From positions 1 to 40,948 of the IMG/VR virus record IMGVR_UViG_3300030107_002094: a DNA stretch of 40,948 nt; one strand, 5' to 3'. The position numbers were made by a program, and so were the translations under genes. The notes beneath the pieces are model-generated. The model did not search any database. It saw nothing but the letters and a program-made list of their open reading frames with translations, and was not told where the DNA came from. Positions 1 to 10,220 of this stretch are shown piece after piece. The first letter of the stretch is position 1. Each line of letters begins with the position of its first letter. Source of the DNA: a virus.

Positions 1-1236
1 TCCTTCTTTAGCTACATCTACTGCTCTTGGAAGAACTGGAGCATGACCACCATATACTGATGTGGTAGTTGTTGCTCCTACAACAAGTCCTGTATTTGAA
101 GTTACTTCATCTATTTTTATATTAGAAAAATAAGTAGTTCCTGTCCCATTGTTATTAGCTCTAAAATATATTACTTGAGAAGTAACTCCAGAAAAATAAT
201 ATACAGGACTTCCACCTACTGTACTTACTAAGTCTTTTCCATTAAAATAAATTGATTCAGCACCTAAATCGCCAGTAACATCACAAGTAAACTTATATAG
301 TTTTGTTGCTGTTAAACTTCCTTGTGTATATTTAGCTCCCCTGTTGTTTCCAGTTTGTACTAATTTTAAAGCTCCATCTTCAATGTTTCTGCTTGTAACT
401 GTGCTATATGTATCCCAACCAGAAAGAGTAATTACATCTGTTCCATTTGCAGTAGAATCAAATGGGTCTTCATAAATAGATGTTACTGTCTCTGTATTAT
501 CTTCGTCTTGTACTCCTAGTCCACTTACATTATCTAATGCCCACCAACTAACTAAGCTTGTTTTTTCTACAGTTTTTAGTTGGCTATAGGATTTGTTCAT
601 AACGGAATTGACTTCTTCGAGGGATAAGGCTCTTGACCACATTGCTACATTTGCAAGTTGCCCATGAAAATCTTGAGCATTTGTAATACTTCCGCTATTA
701 AAATAAGCACTTATTAAAACATCTCTATCTGATTTATTTAAAGTAGAATCAGCTCCCCCTGTAGTTGTTGTACCTTCTGCTATACCATTTCTATACGCAG
801 TCATTGTAGAACCATCATGCGTAAAAGCATAGTGATTCCATACATTGGCAGATTCAGAGGTAGTATTTGCAACTAATTTTTGACCTTGACTTGCACTATT
901 ATATTGAACAAATTTTGTAACACCACTTTCAAAAATTACTCTCCACTCTCTTTTAGATGATGTCCCTTCGTCATATTTATTTATAATACCATAAATCCCG
1001 CCACTGACACTATAAAATTTTGCCCAAAAAGAAACAGTATAATTATCAAATGATAAATTATCACTATCTGGTATTTGTACATATTCTGTACCATCAAACT
1101 CTGTTGAACCTTCACAAGGAAACTTGAGGGTGTCTGACTTACTTGACTTGAAGTCGAGGTATAGTTTAAGGTTGTCCTTAACGTAGGTTAAGAGGGATGC
1201 TCCCCCCTTAGCTAGACTTGCTCCTAATCCAAGCAT
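1..1236 (-). CDS. LamG-domain receptor-binding/tail protein (C-terminus cut by window edge)
   Basis: The minus-strand frame is open from an ATG at 1236 to the left edge (412 codons, no stop). Residues about 38-200 read as a Laminin-G/concanavalin-type domain, with the hallmarks NYTVSFWAKF, WNHYAFTHDGSTMTAYRNG and FHGQLANVAMWSRALSLEEV. A second beta-rich segment follows (about 255-390, containing LSGWDTYSTVTSRN), which looks like another carbohydrate-binding-type module. Such modules occur in phage fibres and receptor-binding proteins and bind glycans on the host surface. The ATG follows the stop of the 108-aa gene directly (TAA, one base, ATG), so translation is probably coupled. It is the last visible late gene. 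The LamG call rests on motif reading; host-receptor binding is inferred. Confidence 0.8.
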   Translation of the reverse strand, partial: MLGLGASLAKGGASLLTYVKDNLKLYLDFKSSKSDTLKFPCEGSTEFDGTEYVQIPDSDNLSFDNYTVSFWAKFYSVSGGIYGIINKYDEGTSSKREWRVIFESGVTKFVQYNSASQGQKLVANTTSESANVWNHYAFTHDGSTMTAYRNGIAEGTTTTGGADSTLNKSDRDVLISAYFNSGSITNAQDFHGQLANVAMWSRALSLEEVNSVMNKSYSQLKTVEKTSLVSWWALDNVSGLGVQDEDNTETVTSIYEDPFDSTANGTDVITLSGWDTYSTVTSRNIEDGALKLVQTGNNRGAKYTQGSLTATKLYKFTCDVTGDLGAESIYFNGKDLVSTVGGSPVYYFSGVTSQVIYFRANNNGTGTTYFSNIKIDEVTSNTGLVVGATTTTSVYGGHAPVLPRAVDVAKEG

Positions 1237-1237
1237 T

Positions 1238-1564
1238 TTAGCCTAAATAGCAAATACAAAGACCAGTCGCTAGCGTAACAGCAGACCAATTACCAAAAAC
1301 TGTAACACCTTGAGGAAATGTATCAGAATTTGTAACTGAATTTCCATGCGTGCTAGTTCCGGTTCCGGTTATTGCTGCGCTTGATTGGGTCATTGTGGTA
1401 AACGTACAGTCTTCTAGCATAGTAATTGCTACAACTTTATTAGTTCCCATGCTAGCAACTGATTCTCCATCATCTAGCACGGCTGAACCTACTTGTCCAA
1501 GACCGACGTTATTGGCTTCTACTACAGAATATTTCTGTGTATTTGGTACATCATAGTTAGCCAT
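1238..1564 (-). CDS. Small putative virion protein (108 aa)
   Basis: A 108-residue Ser/Thr/Gly/Val-rich protein with no charged clusters and no membrane segment except a short hydrophobic C-terminus (TLATGLCICYLG). It begins MANYDVPNTQKYSVVEANNV and contains alternating hydrophobic stretches suggesting beta structure. A clear Shine-Dalgarno (GGAGAA about 6 bases before the ATG) supports the start. It lies between the giant ejection-type protein and the LamG protein, so a decoration or fibre-associated virion protein is plausible. I recognise no named family. The function is inferred from position only. Confidence 0.75.
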   Translation of the reverse strand: MANYDVPNTQKYSVVEANNVGLGQVGSAVLDDGESVASMGTNKVVAITMLEDCTFTTMTQSSAAITGTGTSTHGNSVTNSDTFPQGVTVFGNWSAVTLATGLCICYLG

Positions 1565-1686
1565 ATATTCTCCTTTTTTGTTTGTGTATCTTACCGCCCA
1601 AGAATAAGTGACATGGATACATCATTAGATTGCATTTGTAATTTAGTAAAAATGTTATAATAATATCGCATTAAAAATAAAAAAAG
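1565..1686. other. Intergenic spacer in late block
   Basis: This is the longest gap (122 bases) within the tail/ejection part of the late block. It holds the Shine-Dalgarno of the 108-aa gene and an AT-rich stretch containing TATTAT and TATAAC on the minus strand. These could be a -10 element, but I see no convincing -35. A promoter or RNA-processing site feeding the two fibre-type genes is possible but not shown. Confidence 0.3.
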
Positions 1687-4600
1687 TTATTGTGCTAGCT
1701 CAAAAGCATCTTGATATGGAACATTTTCGGGGGTTACATTGTCAGGAGCTGAGTTCATTAGCCTATTTAAAATCTCTTTTTCAAAATCTTCTGTGTTATT
1801 TAAAACCCAACCTTCTGCTTTTGGCATATTTTGCTTTAAAATTGACATAGCCTCATGTTTATTTGCATGATACCTATTTGGATTTGTCATTAACCTATGT
1901 ATTTCCTGTAAATCTTCATCGCTCATATTTGGTAATACTTTATTTCTTAATTCAGCTAATCCCTTTTGAATATTGTTTAACATTTCTTTAGACTCTTCAG
2001 TTTCACCCGTCAATAACCCTCTTGTAATTAATATATTTTCAAACCTAGCTAACTTGTCAAACATATTTACATATTTTCCTATTTCATAATACTTGTTAAG
2101 CAAGGTTGCTTTAGCGATGTTATTTACAAAACTTCTACCGCCTTCAAACATATCTCTCTTTGCTTGTGCATCCATTTCTGGCGAATTCCAGTTTTCATGT
2201 CTAACATATTTTTCCATATACGCTTTAAATGCTTTTCCTGTGTATTCATGTAGGTATTGCAATTCTCTAGGGGACATTTCCATAGTGTAGCCATCTCCGT
2301 ATGATATTTTTCCACCTAAATATTGCATATTGTGTCCTTTTTCTGGGAATGCTTTTAAATATTCTCTTTCTACTAAATATTTATCATCGCCTGATTTGTC
2401 TTCCGTATATCGAATGTTAACCATATTTAACATATTTGAATTTTTTGGAACTGGGTTTCCAAATAAATCATAAACCAATCTACTAGGGTCAATGTCTTTA
2501 GATTCTGAAAAAGCCCAAAATGGAGACAATTCTTTTTTTGAAGCATCTGACAATTTATCAAAGGCATCTTTTTGCTCTCCACTGTTTTTAAATTTATGTC
2601 CCCTAGGATACCTTTTTAATTGCCCATCTCTTATTGATTTTAATTGCTTCATAAAAGTTGGAGGTAACTCTCCAGCAGTCTTCTTTGCAAAAAACTCAGG
2701 CAAAGACATTCTTCCATTTATCACATCTGCTATTAAATCAGCTTGTAAAAATATAGGATTATTATTTACCCAATTACCAATAACTTGAGTTGCTTTTTCA
2801 AGTGCTGTTTTATTTGATTTTGTTTTATTATCATGGTAATTAGATGCAGCAGTTAAATAGATGCTAATGGGTTCACCAAGAGTAGAAAAAGACCAATAGT
2901 TATTACCCATTTTTATTGAATTAGGAGGTCTCCCCAAGACTCTATTAATATCCCTTTCTTCTGACGAAAGGTCAGCGCCACCCCCAATAATTGCCTCATC
3001 TCCATTTTGCCTTTTTAAAGACATTGCAGCACCAAAAATAATTGTAGATAATGCTGTGCCTAAGGTTCCCCTTGCTAAAGTTTCTGCCAATAAATCTGAA
3101 TTTTTTTCTCTTGTACCAGCTCCTTTTGATAAAGGCATTTTATATAAATTACCCCTGTGCATTCTTAATCCTTCCCAAAAATTATGAGTTGTAAAAACTA
3201 AAGGACTAAATTCAAAAGCTTTAGAAAATACATTTTTATATGTTAGCACAAATGGCACTTGCCAGTTAAAAAAAGCTGAACCAGCTGACATTTGGTCAGT
3301 TCTAATTGCATTTAATTTTTTACCAGCTTTACTTCTAAATGGTGCTTGAAAAACCATTTCTGCTCCATATGCTTTTGCTTCAGCTAATAATCTTTGAGAT
3401 ATTTGAGCATCTTCTTTTATTTCAAGAGACCTTTCTAAAACATTTTCTTTTGTAAGATTTTTATTTCCTATTTCTTTTCTTAATTCTTTAACAGCTTGTC
3501 TTATTACTAAAGTCTCAAATCTAGTTACTGTCCAAGGTAATCTATACAAAGCATCTAAAGCTCCTTGAGCATTTTGAGGCGCTCTAATTACCTTACCAAC
3601 TTTTCCGGGTATAAAACGAGAATATGCTTCATTTATTAAAAGTGGATTGTCTCTAAGAAAATCAGGGTTTTCTTTCATTATTTCTATAGCGCTTTTAATA
3701 GCTCCATTTTCCCCAAAAAAAGCCTCATGATAAACTTCTGTTTTATTTATCAGTTCATATTTACTATAATCAAACTTAGATAAGCCACTTTGCTCTCTTT
3801 TTGGGTCTAAAATATTACTCCATCCTAATTTAAGTCCTGATTTATTTGTTAAAATTTCCATAGCAGAATGCTGTGCGTTTCCAATTACTGACTTATAAAG
3901 TGACGTCATGCTTAGTAACTTAGAATTTCTTAATCCTTCAGCAACCATCCAAAAAGCGCTTGTAATGGCGCCCGGATTTTCTTTTCTAATTTCTGCAAGC
4001 TTAGTCATGCTTTCTACTAACTTTCTAAATTCACCACCTTTTTCACTTGGTATATTTGCTAAAATCTCAAATGCTTTTTGATTAACTTCCGGCTCTAAAC
4101 CTGTAGCTCTTAAAGCCCTTCCAGCTTCTGACCTAAACTGCATAAAAACTTCTAATGTTTTATTAAAAAATTCATTAAAAACAGGGTCTTGCATACGCTT
4201 TGGGTTTGAAAAAGCAAGCTCTACCATTGTTTTTGTTAAATCTGCTGTAGCTACGACATGCTCCGACCAATTTAAAGTATCACCTTTATCATTTAATATT
4301 CGACTGAAAATATCTGTTAAAACATCTTTTTTTCTAGAATTGCGACGTATTTCTTTTTCTGTTCTTCTATTTCTTATTTTTTCTACTTTATCGTACCCAA
4401 AATTGTCAATTATTTCTTTTAAGACTCTTACTTCATTTGCTTGATTATACTTAGGAAACATAGAATAAAGACTTACAGGACCGGCATATTGTAACTCATC
4501 TGGCGTTTTTCTTACAGGCTTTGGAGTGCCATCAGATTGCTTTGGTGTCATTAAAATTTGGTCTGATATTTGTTGAGCATTTTCTAGTTCAACAACTTTT

Positions 4601-7600
4601 TTTATATCGTCAAAATGTTTAGCAACATATTTTCTTATCTGTGGGTCTTTTAAATTTAAATCAGTTAAGTAATTAAGAAACTTTGACTTAGTTACTCTTG
4701 TGCCGTCAGTCATGCGTTTCCATAATTCTTTTACGTTTTCAATGATTTCCCTATCTAACATCTCATTCTTTTTTCCAGATGTTTTTTTAGGATTTAAAGA
4801 ACCAACAGATGTTCTTCTTGCTAGTTTTTTAGCTGTATCCTGTGCTAGCTCAAGCGCAGTCATTTTGCTTCGCAACTCTCTTTTTGAGGTTTCTATTCTT
4901 TTTGTTCTTGCATCTATGCTTAGTTTTAATTTGCTTATATAATCTAGAGATACGCCCGTTTCTTTTACTAATTCAACAGACTGCTCTGGAGTTAGATTCT
5001 TTATTGGCTTATTAAATAAGTCTAAAGATTTATTTTCAATTTTATCTATTTCAGCAATTTGTTTATCTCGACCAAATGCTAATTCATTTATTTCATGTTC
5101 AAATCGCTGTATTTTTATTCTATCACTATAAGCGTTTTCCGGGTTGGGTATATCAGGAGCGCCTAAATCTTCTTTTTCTATTTTTCTAGTCCAACCTTTA
5201 GTTGTTTTTTCTAAAGGCTGGTCTTTTAATTTTTCAAATATTTTAGCGACAACTTTTCCGTCTGGTCTTTCTAAATATCTTATAACAATATTTGTACCAA
5301 TATAATCTGATTGCTTTTCAGAAGCCCATCTATCAAATTCGTTTTTATTTTTAAATGTTTTTCCTCTTTCCCCTTTAATAGCCTGCTCTTTTTTCGCAGG
5401 CTTTAAATCTGAGGATTTCTGTACTTGTTCTAGTCCTGACTTTTTTGGTTTTCTTTTTGTTGATTTTTTTGAGGTTCCTTTTTTTATATTATGCTCAACT
5501 TTTAACTCATTGACAGTTTTTTGAGCTTCTTTAACATTTGGAGCGTATTGCGCTTCACCAATTTGATTTCCATCTTTATCAAGTTTTTGTATTGTGTGAA
5601 CTTTGCTTTTTCTATCATAAAATCTTTTTACAGATACAACTTTTCCTTCTAAACCTAATTCTCCAGATTCTACTCCCTGACTTGGAACATCTCTATCTAA
5701 ATTAACTTCTGTACTAGGCTTTTTATCTGCTTTTTCTTGGAGTATTTTTTCAACTTGCTTAGCATTATTCTGATAATCTTGTATTTCTTTTGGACTATTA
5801 CCATACTCACCAGCTTCAATTTTGTCAGCTATTTCTTGTGCTAGCTCATTTCTTTTTTTAGCTTCCTTTGCTTTTTTGGTTCTTCTTTTTGATAAATTTA
5901 TATCAACGCCGGTATTTTCTTTTTCTTTCTGAGTTCTAACTACTTTTGCTTCATTTTTTTCTATTTCTGTTTCAAGCTGTTCTGGTGTTTTTTTAAGGTC
6001 TTTTTTAGCTTTTTTTGTAAAACTATCAACAGATTCTTTTGTTTTTATGTTTAAAGGAAGCTCTAATTGTTCTGCTGTTTCAATAACAGCTTTGTCATAG
6101 GATTCTTTTACTTGCTCATTATATAAATCTAAACTTAATTGATTTGGGTCTTTTGACTTTTCAGCAAGATTTTTTTGAAAATTACTTTCAATTTTTTCAG
6201 CAACTTGTTCTTTTGTTATTGAATTAAGTTTTTTAGGAAATTCTCTTCCAACTCCATGTATAAGTCTCATTGACAAAATCATTCCTGCGCTATGAGCGTA
6301 AGTTTTAGGGTCTGACAGTCTTTCTAATAATGGTATGTCTGAATCAGCTTGTGCTTCTCCAGAAATAGCAAATCCACCCACTTCACCTAAAAATTCTCCG
6401 ACAGTCCCACCATATTTACCAAGACTTGAAAATGTTTTTCCAAATATTCCAGCTCCTACACCTCCGCTAAATCCCGTTATTGCACCAACTCTAAATGATT
6501 TAAAAACAGCAGATGAATCAAAATCGCTAACTCCAGCATTATTTAGTTGATTAAAAAATTCATTTGCGCCAGAATGTCCACCTACTCCCATTGACATACT
6601 TGCTGATTTATTTAAATACCCCACTACTGACTTTTGAGCTATTTCCATAGCCTTTTCTGGAGCAACTCCGGTTGCTGCAATCCTACCTGCTGACCTTGTA
6701 ACTAATGGCTGAACTAATTTTGCACCCAACCTTGATAAACCCGAAAAAGTAACCGCATCTACAGGCATTAAAAATGCTAGCACATCTGATGCTAGTCCAT
6801 AAGCAAAATTTGGGTTAGCATCCAACATAGCCATTTCTGTTTGAATATCTGATGTAACGCCAAACATTTTTCCAGTTAAACTTTTTTCCATAGCCAATGG
6901 AAGAACCATTGATAATTGATTCTCTTCATAGAATTTTTTTCTATCTAAAAGGCTTTTTTCTGGAGGAGGAAAAGCTGAAACTTCAGACATATCTTCTACA
7001 ACAGGAGATGTTTGTTCCATGTTAAATGTATCAATGGGTCCTTGAAAATTTACACCTTTAACTTCTTTTCCTATACTAGCAAATGTTGTAGCGGGTTGAG
7101 CAGTTACAGTTCGAGCCGATTCCTGAAGCCAATCTGGAACAATTTTATTATTTTCATTTTGAGGCGTGTAGTTAACATTAATAGCATTAGGGTTTCCAGC
7201 AGATTCAGCCATTAAAACTTGTTTTGCAATTTTTGGATTATCAAAAGATTTGTTAATAGCATCAATTTCAAAAGGCTGTAATCCAATACCAATTAAATCT
7301 TCATCAGTAATATTTTCAAATTGCTTATGGTTTCCTTTATTAAAAGCAACCCAATTATTCATTCCTAAAGGACTTTTAGAAATTTCCCCTGCTAATTGTA
7401 TTTGCTCTAAAGTGCTTAAATCATTTACAGTTTTTCCAAACATAGCCATAGAGTCTGGATTCCATTGCTTTTCATTTATTTGAAATAATCCATAATCCGT
7501 ACTATGAATTAACTGCTCTGATTCATAGTTCTCATCAGCAACTTTTCTAACCATAGGCTCAACTTCATTAGGGTTTTTTAATGCGTGGTCAAGCATTTGA

Positions 7601-7812
7601 CTTGCATCACCCTCGATTGTAGTTATTGCTGTAGATGTATTTGTTGTTGTGTCAGCTAAATCCGCAACTGTTGGTTCTGGTTGAGTAGCATATTCAGATG
7701 AAAAAATATCCCCCCAATCACTAGATTCATTTTTAGGTTCTAGTTCTGGAGTACTAGTGCTGTCTCCATATTCAGATGAAAAAATATCTCCCCAGTCGTT
7801 ATTTTGAGACAT
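1687..7812 (-). CDS. Giant DNA-ejection-type / polyvalent virion protein with lysozyme-like domain (2,041 aa)
   Basis: At 2,041 aa this is the largest gene here. The N-terminus carries a duplicated tag, DWGDIFSSEY, at residues 6-15 and 32-41. Residues about 75-165 resemble a lysozyme/soluble-lytic-transglycosylase fold (STDYGLFQIN at 104-113, then NNWVAFNKGNHK). A second SLT-like signature, AESAGNPNA, sits at 202-210. Hydrophobic segments near 355-530 are followed by a long Lys/Glu-rich, coiled-coil-prone middle (about 560-1150). The C-terminal third is helical, with GEP-type and FNWQ motifs resembling large polyvalent proteins of phages. By analogy with T7 gp16, it is probably packaged in the virion and ejected to cross the cell wall. 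The start overlaps the previous gene by 14 bases. Function is inferred from the domain, size and position. Confidence 0.8.
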   Translation of the reverse strand: MSQNNDWGDIFSSEYGDSTSTPELEPKNESSDWGDIFSSEYATQPEPTVADLADTTTNTSTAITTIEGDASQMLDHALKNPNEVEPMVRKVADENYESEQLIHSTDYGLFQINEKQWNPDSMAMFGKTVNDLSTLEQIQLAGEISKSPLGMNNWVAFNKGNHKQFENITDEDLIGIGLQPFEIDAINKSFDNPKIAKQVLMAESAGNPNAINVNYTPQNENNKIVPDWLQESARTVTAQPATTFASIGKEVKGVNFQGPIDTFNMEQTSPVVEDMSEVSAFPPPEKSLLDRKKFYEENQLSMVLPLAMEKSLTGKMFGVTSDIQTEMAMLDANPNFAYGLASDVLAFLMPVDAVTFSGLSRLGAKLVQPLVTRSAGRIAATGVAPEKAMEIAQKSVVGYLNKSASMSMGVGGHSGANEFFNQLNNAGVSDFDSSAVFKSFRVGAITGFSGGVGAGIFGKTFSSLGKYGGTVGEFLGEVGGFAISGEAQADSDIPLLERLSDPKTYAHSAGMILSMRLIHGVGREFPKKLNSITKEQVAEKIESNFQKNLAEKSKDPNQLSLDLYNEQVKESYDKAVIETAEQLELPLNIKTKESVDSFTKKAKKDLKKTPEQLETEIEKNEAKVVRTQKEKENTGVDINLSKRRTKKAKEAKKRNELAQEIADKIEAGEYGNSPKEIQDYQNNAKQVEKILQEKADKKPSTEVNLDRDVPSQGVESGELGLEGKVVSVKRFYDRKSKVHTIQKLDKDGNQIGEAQYAPNVKEAQKTVNELKVEHNIKKGTSKKSTKRKPKKSGLEQVQKSSDLKPAKKEQAIKGERGKTFKNKNEFDRWASEKQSDYIGTNIVIRYLERPDGKVVAKIFEKLKDQPLEKTTKGWTRKIEKEDLGAPDIPNPENAYSDRIKIQRFEHEINELAFGRDKQIAEIDKIENKSLDLFNKPIKNLTPEQSVELVKETGVSLDYISKLKLSIDARTKRIETSKRELRSKMTALELAQDTAKKLARRTSVGSLNPKKTSGKKNEMLDREIIENVKELWKRMTDGTRVTKSKFLNYLTDLNLKDPQIRKYVAKHFDDIKKVVELENAQQISDQILMTPKQSDGTPKPVRKTPDELQYAGPVSLYSMFPKYNQANEVRVLKEIIDNFGYDKVEKIRNRRTEKEIRRNSRKKDVLTDIFSRILNDKGDTLNWSEHVVATADLTKTMVELAFSNPKRMQDPVFNEFFNKTLEVFMQFRSEAGRALRATGLEPEVNQKAFEILANIPSEKGGEFRKLVESMTKLAEIRKENPGAITSAFWMVAEGLRNSKLLSMTSLYKSVIGNAQHSAMEILTNKSGLKLGWSNILDPKREQSGLSKFDYSKYELINKTEVYHEAFFGENGAIKSAIEIMKENPDFLRDNPLLINEAYSRFIPGKVGKVIRAPQNAQGALDALYRLPWTVTRFETLVIRQAVKELRKEIGNKNLTKENVLERSLEIKEDAQISQRLLAEAKAYGAEMVFQAPFRSKAGKKLNAIRTDQMSAGSAFFNWQVPFVLTYKNVFSKAFEFSPLVFTTHNFWEGLRMHRGNLYKMPLSKGAGTREKNSDLLAETLARGTLGTALSTIIFGAAMSLKRQNGDEAIIGGGADLSSEERDINRVLGRPPNSIKMGNNYWSFSTLGEPISIYLTAASNYHDNKTKSNKTALEKATQVIGNWVNNNPIFLQADLIADVINGRMSLPEFFAKKTAGELPPTFMKQLKSIRDGQLKRYPRGHKFKNSGEQKDAFDKLSDASKKELSPFWAFSESKDIDPSRLVYDLFGNPVPKNSNMLNMVNIRYTEDKSGDDKYLVEREYLKAFPEKGHNMQYLGGKISYGDGYTMEMSPRELQYLHEYTGKAFKAYMEKYVRHENWNSPEMDAQAKRDMFEGGRSFVNNIAKATLLNKYYEIGKYVNMFDKLARFENILITRGLLTGETEESKEMLNNIQKGLAELRNKVLPNMSDEDLQEIHRLMTNPNRYHANKHEAMSILKQNMPKAEGWVLNNTEDFEKEILNRLMNSAPDNVTPENVPYQDAFELAQ

Positions 7813-8713
7813 CTCTCATACTTTCTAATAAACCGCCAAATTCATCAAATCCTCTATATCTATTTTTATGAATCCAAAATGGGAGTTCTGATTTTCCTTT
7901 TGAAATAGCAATTTCATTCATTCTTTCAACCTCGTTAAATATTTCAGAAGAATTCATTTTTTTTATTTTTTCTATTTGTTCTTTAGGTATTTTTGCACCA
8001 CTTTTTCTAATTTGATTTATATAGTCAGTTTTTAATTGCTCAAAATCTTCGTTTAAATAAACAGTTTTATTCATATTGTAAGCTTTAAATGTTTTTTGCA
8101 GCGCTCTTTTTTCTCTTTTTCTAGCATTATAGTCTTTTTCTTTATTTTTTGGGTCTACAAAAGACATATCACTTCCTAGTTCTTTATATATTTTACTATT
8201 TGCTTTTACAAGCTGTCTAGCTTCTGCTAAACTACCAGATTTTCTATTGCTAACATCTCTAGTTTCTTCTTTATTTATTTCGCTTTTCCAAGTTTTCCAT
8301 TCGTCTTCGGTATCAATTAATGGAAGGTTTTTTTCAAAAAGACTCAAATTTAAACCCGGGTTTCTTCCTCTCATGCTTTCTAAGTAACCCATTCCCATTT
8401 CTTGATAGTTAATTGGGACATCTGGAGCTTTAGTAGGCTTTCCATAAGCTTCTTGACTTGTTCCGTGAATCACTTGCTTTGTTTTTTCATCATAAAATTT
8501 TGTTTCTGCTTTCTTTGGAGCTTCATATACAATTTCAGTTCTACCATCTTGATATACGTTTACTAGGTTACCCCCTACGGCTCGTAATTGCGGTTTATTC
8601 GCCTTTTCGGCAGCTTTGTAGTACTTCTCTCGTTCATCTGATTTATGCGTTAAATAAGTGCCTAAAAGGTCAGTGAGGACGTTTGCGTTAAATGTTGGGT
8701 CTCTGTATGCCAT
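7799..8713 (-). CDS. Putative internal virion / ejection-associated protein (304 aa)
   Basis: A 304-residue, highly charged, mostly helical protein. Near residues 45-70 it has LRAVGGNLVNVYQDGRTEIV, a short beta motif that recurs in internal virion proteins of marine phages. The rest is Lys/Glu-rich helix with no membrane segment. It ends within the first codons of the 2,041-aa gene (14-base overlap) and follows the 162-aa gene by 9 bases, so the three are one transcription and translation unit. This resembles the gp14-gp15-gp16 ejection set of T7-like phages in position and rising size, but I see no direct homology. Start ATG at 8713. Confidence 0.75.
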   Translation of the reverse strand: MAYRDPTFNANVLTDLLGTYLTHKSDEREKYYKAAEKANKPQLRAVGGNLVNVYQDGRTEIVYEAPKKAETKFYDEKTKQVIHGTSQEAYGKPTKAPDVPINYQEMGMGYLESMRGRNPGLNLSLFEKNLPLIDTEDEWKTWKSEINKEETRDVSNRKSGSLAEARQLVKANSKIYKELGSDMSFVDPKNKEKDYNARKREKRALQKTFKAYNMNKTVYLNEDFEQLKTDYINQIRKSGAKIPKEQIEKIKKMNSSEIFNEVERMNEIAISKGKSELPFWIHKNRYRGFDEFGGLLESMRDVSK

Positions 8714-8722
8714 TGTTGACTC

Positions 8723-9211
8723 CTATACTCTTAATTTTTCTAAATCTAACTGCCTTATTAAATCATCTAAAGCATATTCTGTATCTTGTTCTTGCCTACC
8801 CAAGTTTAGTAATTGCATATCTAATTTGTATTTAGATGAATCCTGCAAGGCTTCTTTTGTTCTTTCTGCTGTATCATCAAATACAGTTGCTAAATTTGTT
8901 TTTCCTTTTTTTGCTTCAGATTCGGTATCTATAGAGTATGAGTCTTTTAAAAACTCGGTTAAAGCAGTTTCTTCTGTCATGTCTTTTGTGGTAGCAAAAA
9001 ATTCACCAAGCTCATCTCTACGACCTTCTATTTTATCTTTTTGTTCATCAAGAAAACTTCTAGTCTTGCCAGCTATTTGAGAACCTTTTGTTTCCCCAAA
9101 GATTCCCCATTTACCAGAAGCGGGATGCCATTTAGACCCATGTTTAGCCCACTTAGAACCATAGCCCAGTCTATTTAATGCCCATCTTCCGCTTTTACTT
9201 ATAAATCCCAT
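8723..9211 (-). CDS. Small putative internal virion protein (162 aa)
   Basis: A 162-residue protein. Its N-terminus is Gly/Trp/Lys-rich and basic (residues 1-45, with repeated SKW/GSKW: YGSKWAKHGSKWHPASGKWG) and the remainder is a charged helix. The repeated Trp-Lys pattern could interact with membrane or nucleic acid. It sits first in the ejection-protein cluster, matching the position of the small inner-core protein of T7-like phages. No family is recognised. A short gap and a GGAGTG Shine-Dalgarno precede the ATG at 9211. Confidence 0.7.
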   Translation of the reverse strand: MGFISKSGRWALNRLGYGSKWAKHGSKWHPASGKWGIFGETKGSQIAGKTRSFLDEQKDKIEGRRDELGEFFATTKDMTEETALTEFLKDSYSIDTESEAKKGKTNLATVFDDTAERTKEALQDSSKYKLDMQLLNLGRQEQDTEYALDDLIRQLDLEKLRV

Positions 9212-9220
9212 AATACACTC

Positions 9221-10207
9221 CTATGCGTTATATTTACTTCTACTAAATCCACCACCAAGAAACTTTAATATTGCACCTAATGGCGCTGTTACTGGAGCTG
9301 TTGGTGGAGCCATTTTTGCTGTTGCTAGCAAAGCTGAACCTGCTGAATCCGCAGCTGTTGCAGGAGTAAGACCTTTTGTACCTAAGTCTTTTAGTGAAGA
9401 ACCAACTCCTAAAGCTGCGCCGGCTGTACCTAAAGTTTCTTTGCTAGACTCTAAAATTTTACCTGCTGTGCTAGTAGCTCCAGTAGCTGCCCCAGTAGCT
9501 GTGCTAGCAGAGCCAGTAGCTGAAGATGGTGTAACAACCACCTCTTCCAACATTTGCGGATTATTTCTTGTTAAAAATTCAAGATTTTCCGGCTTATTAT
9601 ATCCAATTATGGGACTTTCTGGTAATTCCCCATACTTACTAATGTGGTCTATTTTTATTTCTTGCAAGGTCTTAGGAGCTTTTACGCCTTCCATTATTTC
9701 TTTTGTGCTATACCTCGGCTTTGCTTGATTGCCAATCATATTTTCAATTTCAGCATCAGCATCAAACTCTGGAACATTTACATCTTCAGGTATGAATTCT
9801 TCTTCCGAAATTCCAGTATAGGGAGCAATTTTATTTTTTAATGCTTGCTCTGTTAAATGCCTATCTTTAGCAAAACCAAATATTTCTTTAAAATTAATTC
9901 CCGGGACATTTTTATTCATAATCATTTCTGTTCCCTGCCTCATATACTCAGCGGAGGCTTTATCATTAAGCAAAAAATCTTTAAATGATAATTCAGGGTT
10001 TGCTCTTTTAGCCAGTAAATAATCTTTTCTTGTCTTAATTCCTTTTAGACCAGTTTTTCCAGCACTTCTAAGGTTTTCTGCGTTTGCCCTGTCTTCTGCT
10101 TGAGCTTGCCTCATCCTTTCACGAAGTAATTGTATTAAATTTCTTGTTTCTGCCGATATTTGCTTAGTGCTTCCGGGCATATTTAATAATTCATTTACTG
10201 TTGCCAT
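9221..10207 (-). CDS. Putative virion protein with Ala/Thr/Gly-rich hydrophobic C-terminus (328 aa)
   Basis: A 328-residue protein. Residues 1-215 are charged and helical. Residues about 225-320 are rich in Ala/Thr/Gly/Ser with glycine-zipper-like spacing (ATGSASTATGAATGATSTAG, then GAALGVGSSLKDLG) and end with basic SRSKYNA. Such tails suggest membrane insertion, as in ejected inner-core proteins. It lies between the fibre gene and the ejection cluster. I recognise no named family, so the role is inferred from composition and context. The Shine-Dalgarno is AGGAGT before the ATG at 10207. Confidence 0.7.
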   Translation of the reverse strand: MATVNELLNMPGSTKQISAETRNLIQLLRERMRQAQAEDRANAENLRSAGKTGLKGIKTRKDYLLAKRANPELSFKDFLLNDKASAEYMRQGTEMIMNKNVPGINFKEIFGFAKDRHLTEQALKNKIAPYTGISEEEFIPEDVNVPEFDADAEIENMIGNQAKPRYSTKEIMEGVKAPKTLQEIKIDHISKYGELPESPIIGYNKPENLEFLTRNNPQMLEEVVVTPSSATGSASTATGAATGATSTAGKILESSKETLGTAGAALGVGSSLKDLGTKGLTPATAADSAGSALLATAKMAPPTAPVTAPLGAILKFLGGGFSRSKYNA

Positions 10208-10220
10208 ATTATACTCCTAA

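Noticed and set aside
8458-9080. Plus-strand frames of 72 and 140 codons in the late block
   Set aside because: They are antisense to well-supported minus-strand virion genes and have Ser/Leu/Phe-rich composition typical of shadow frames.
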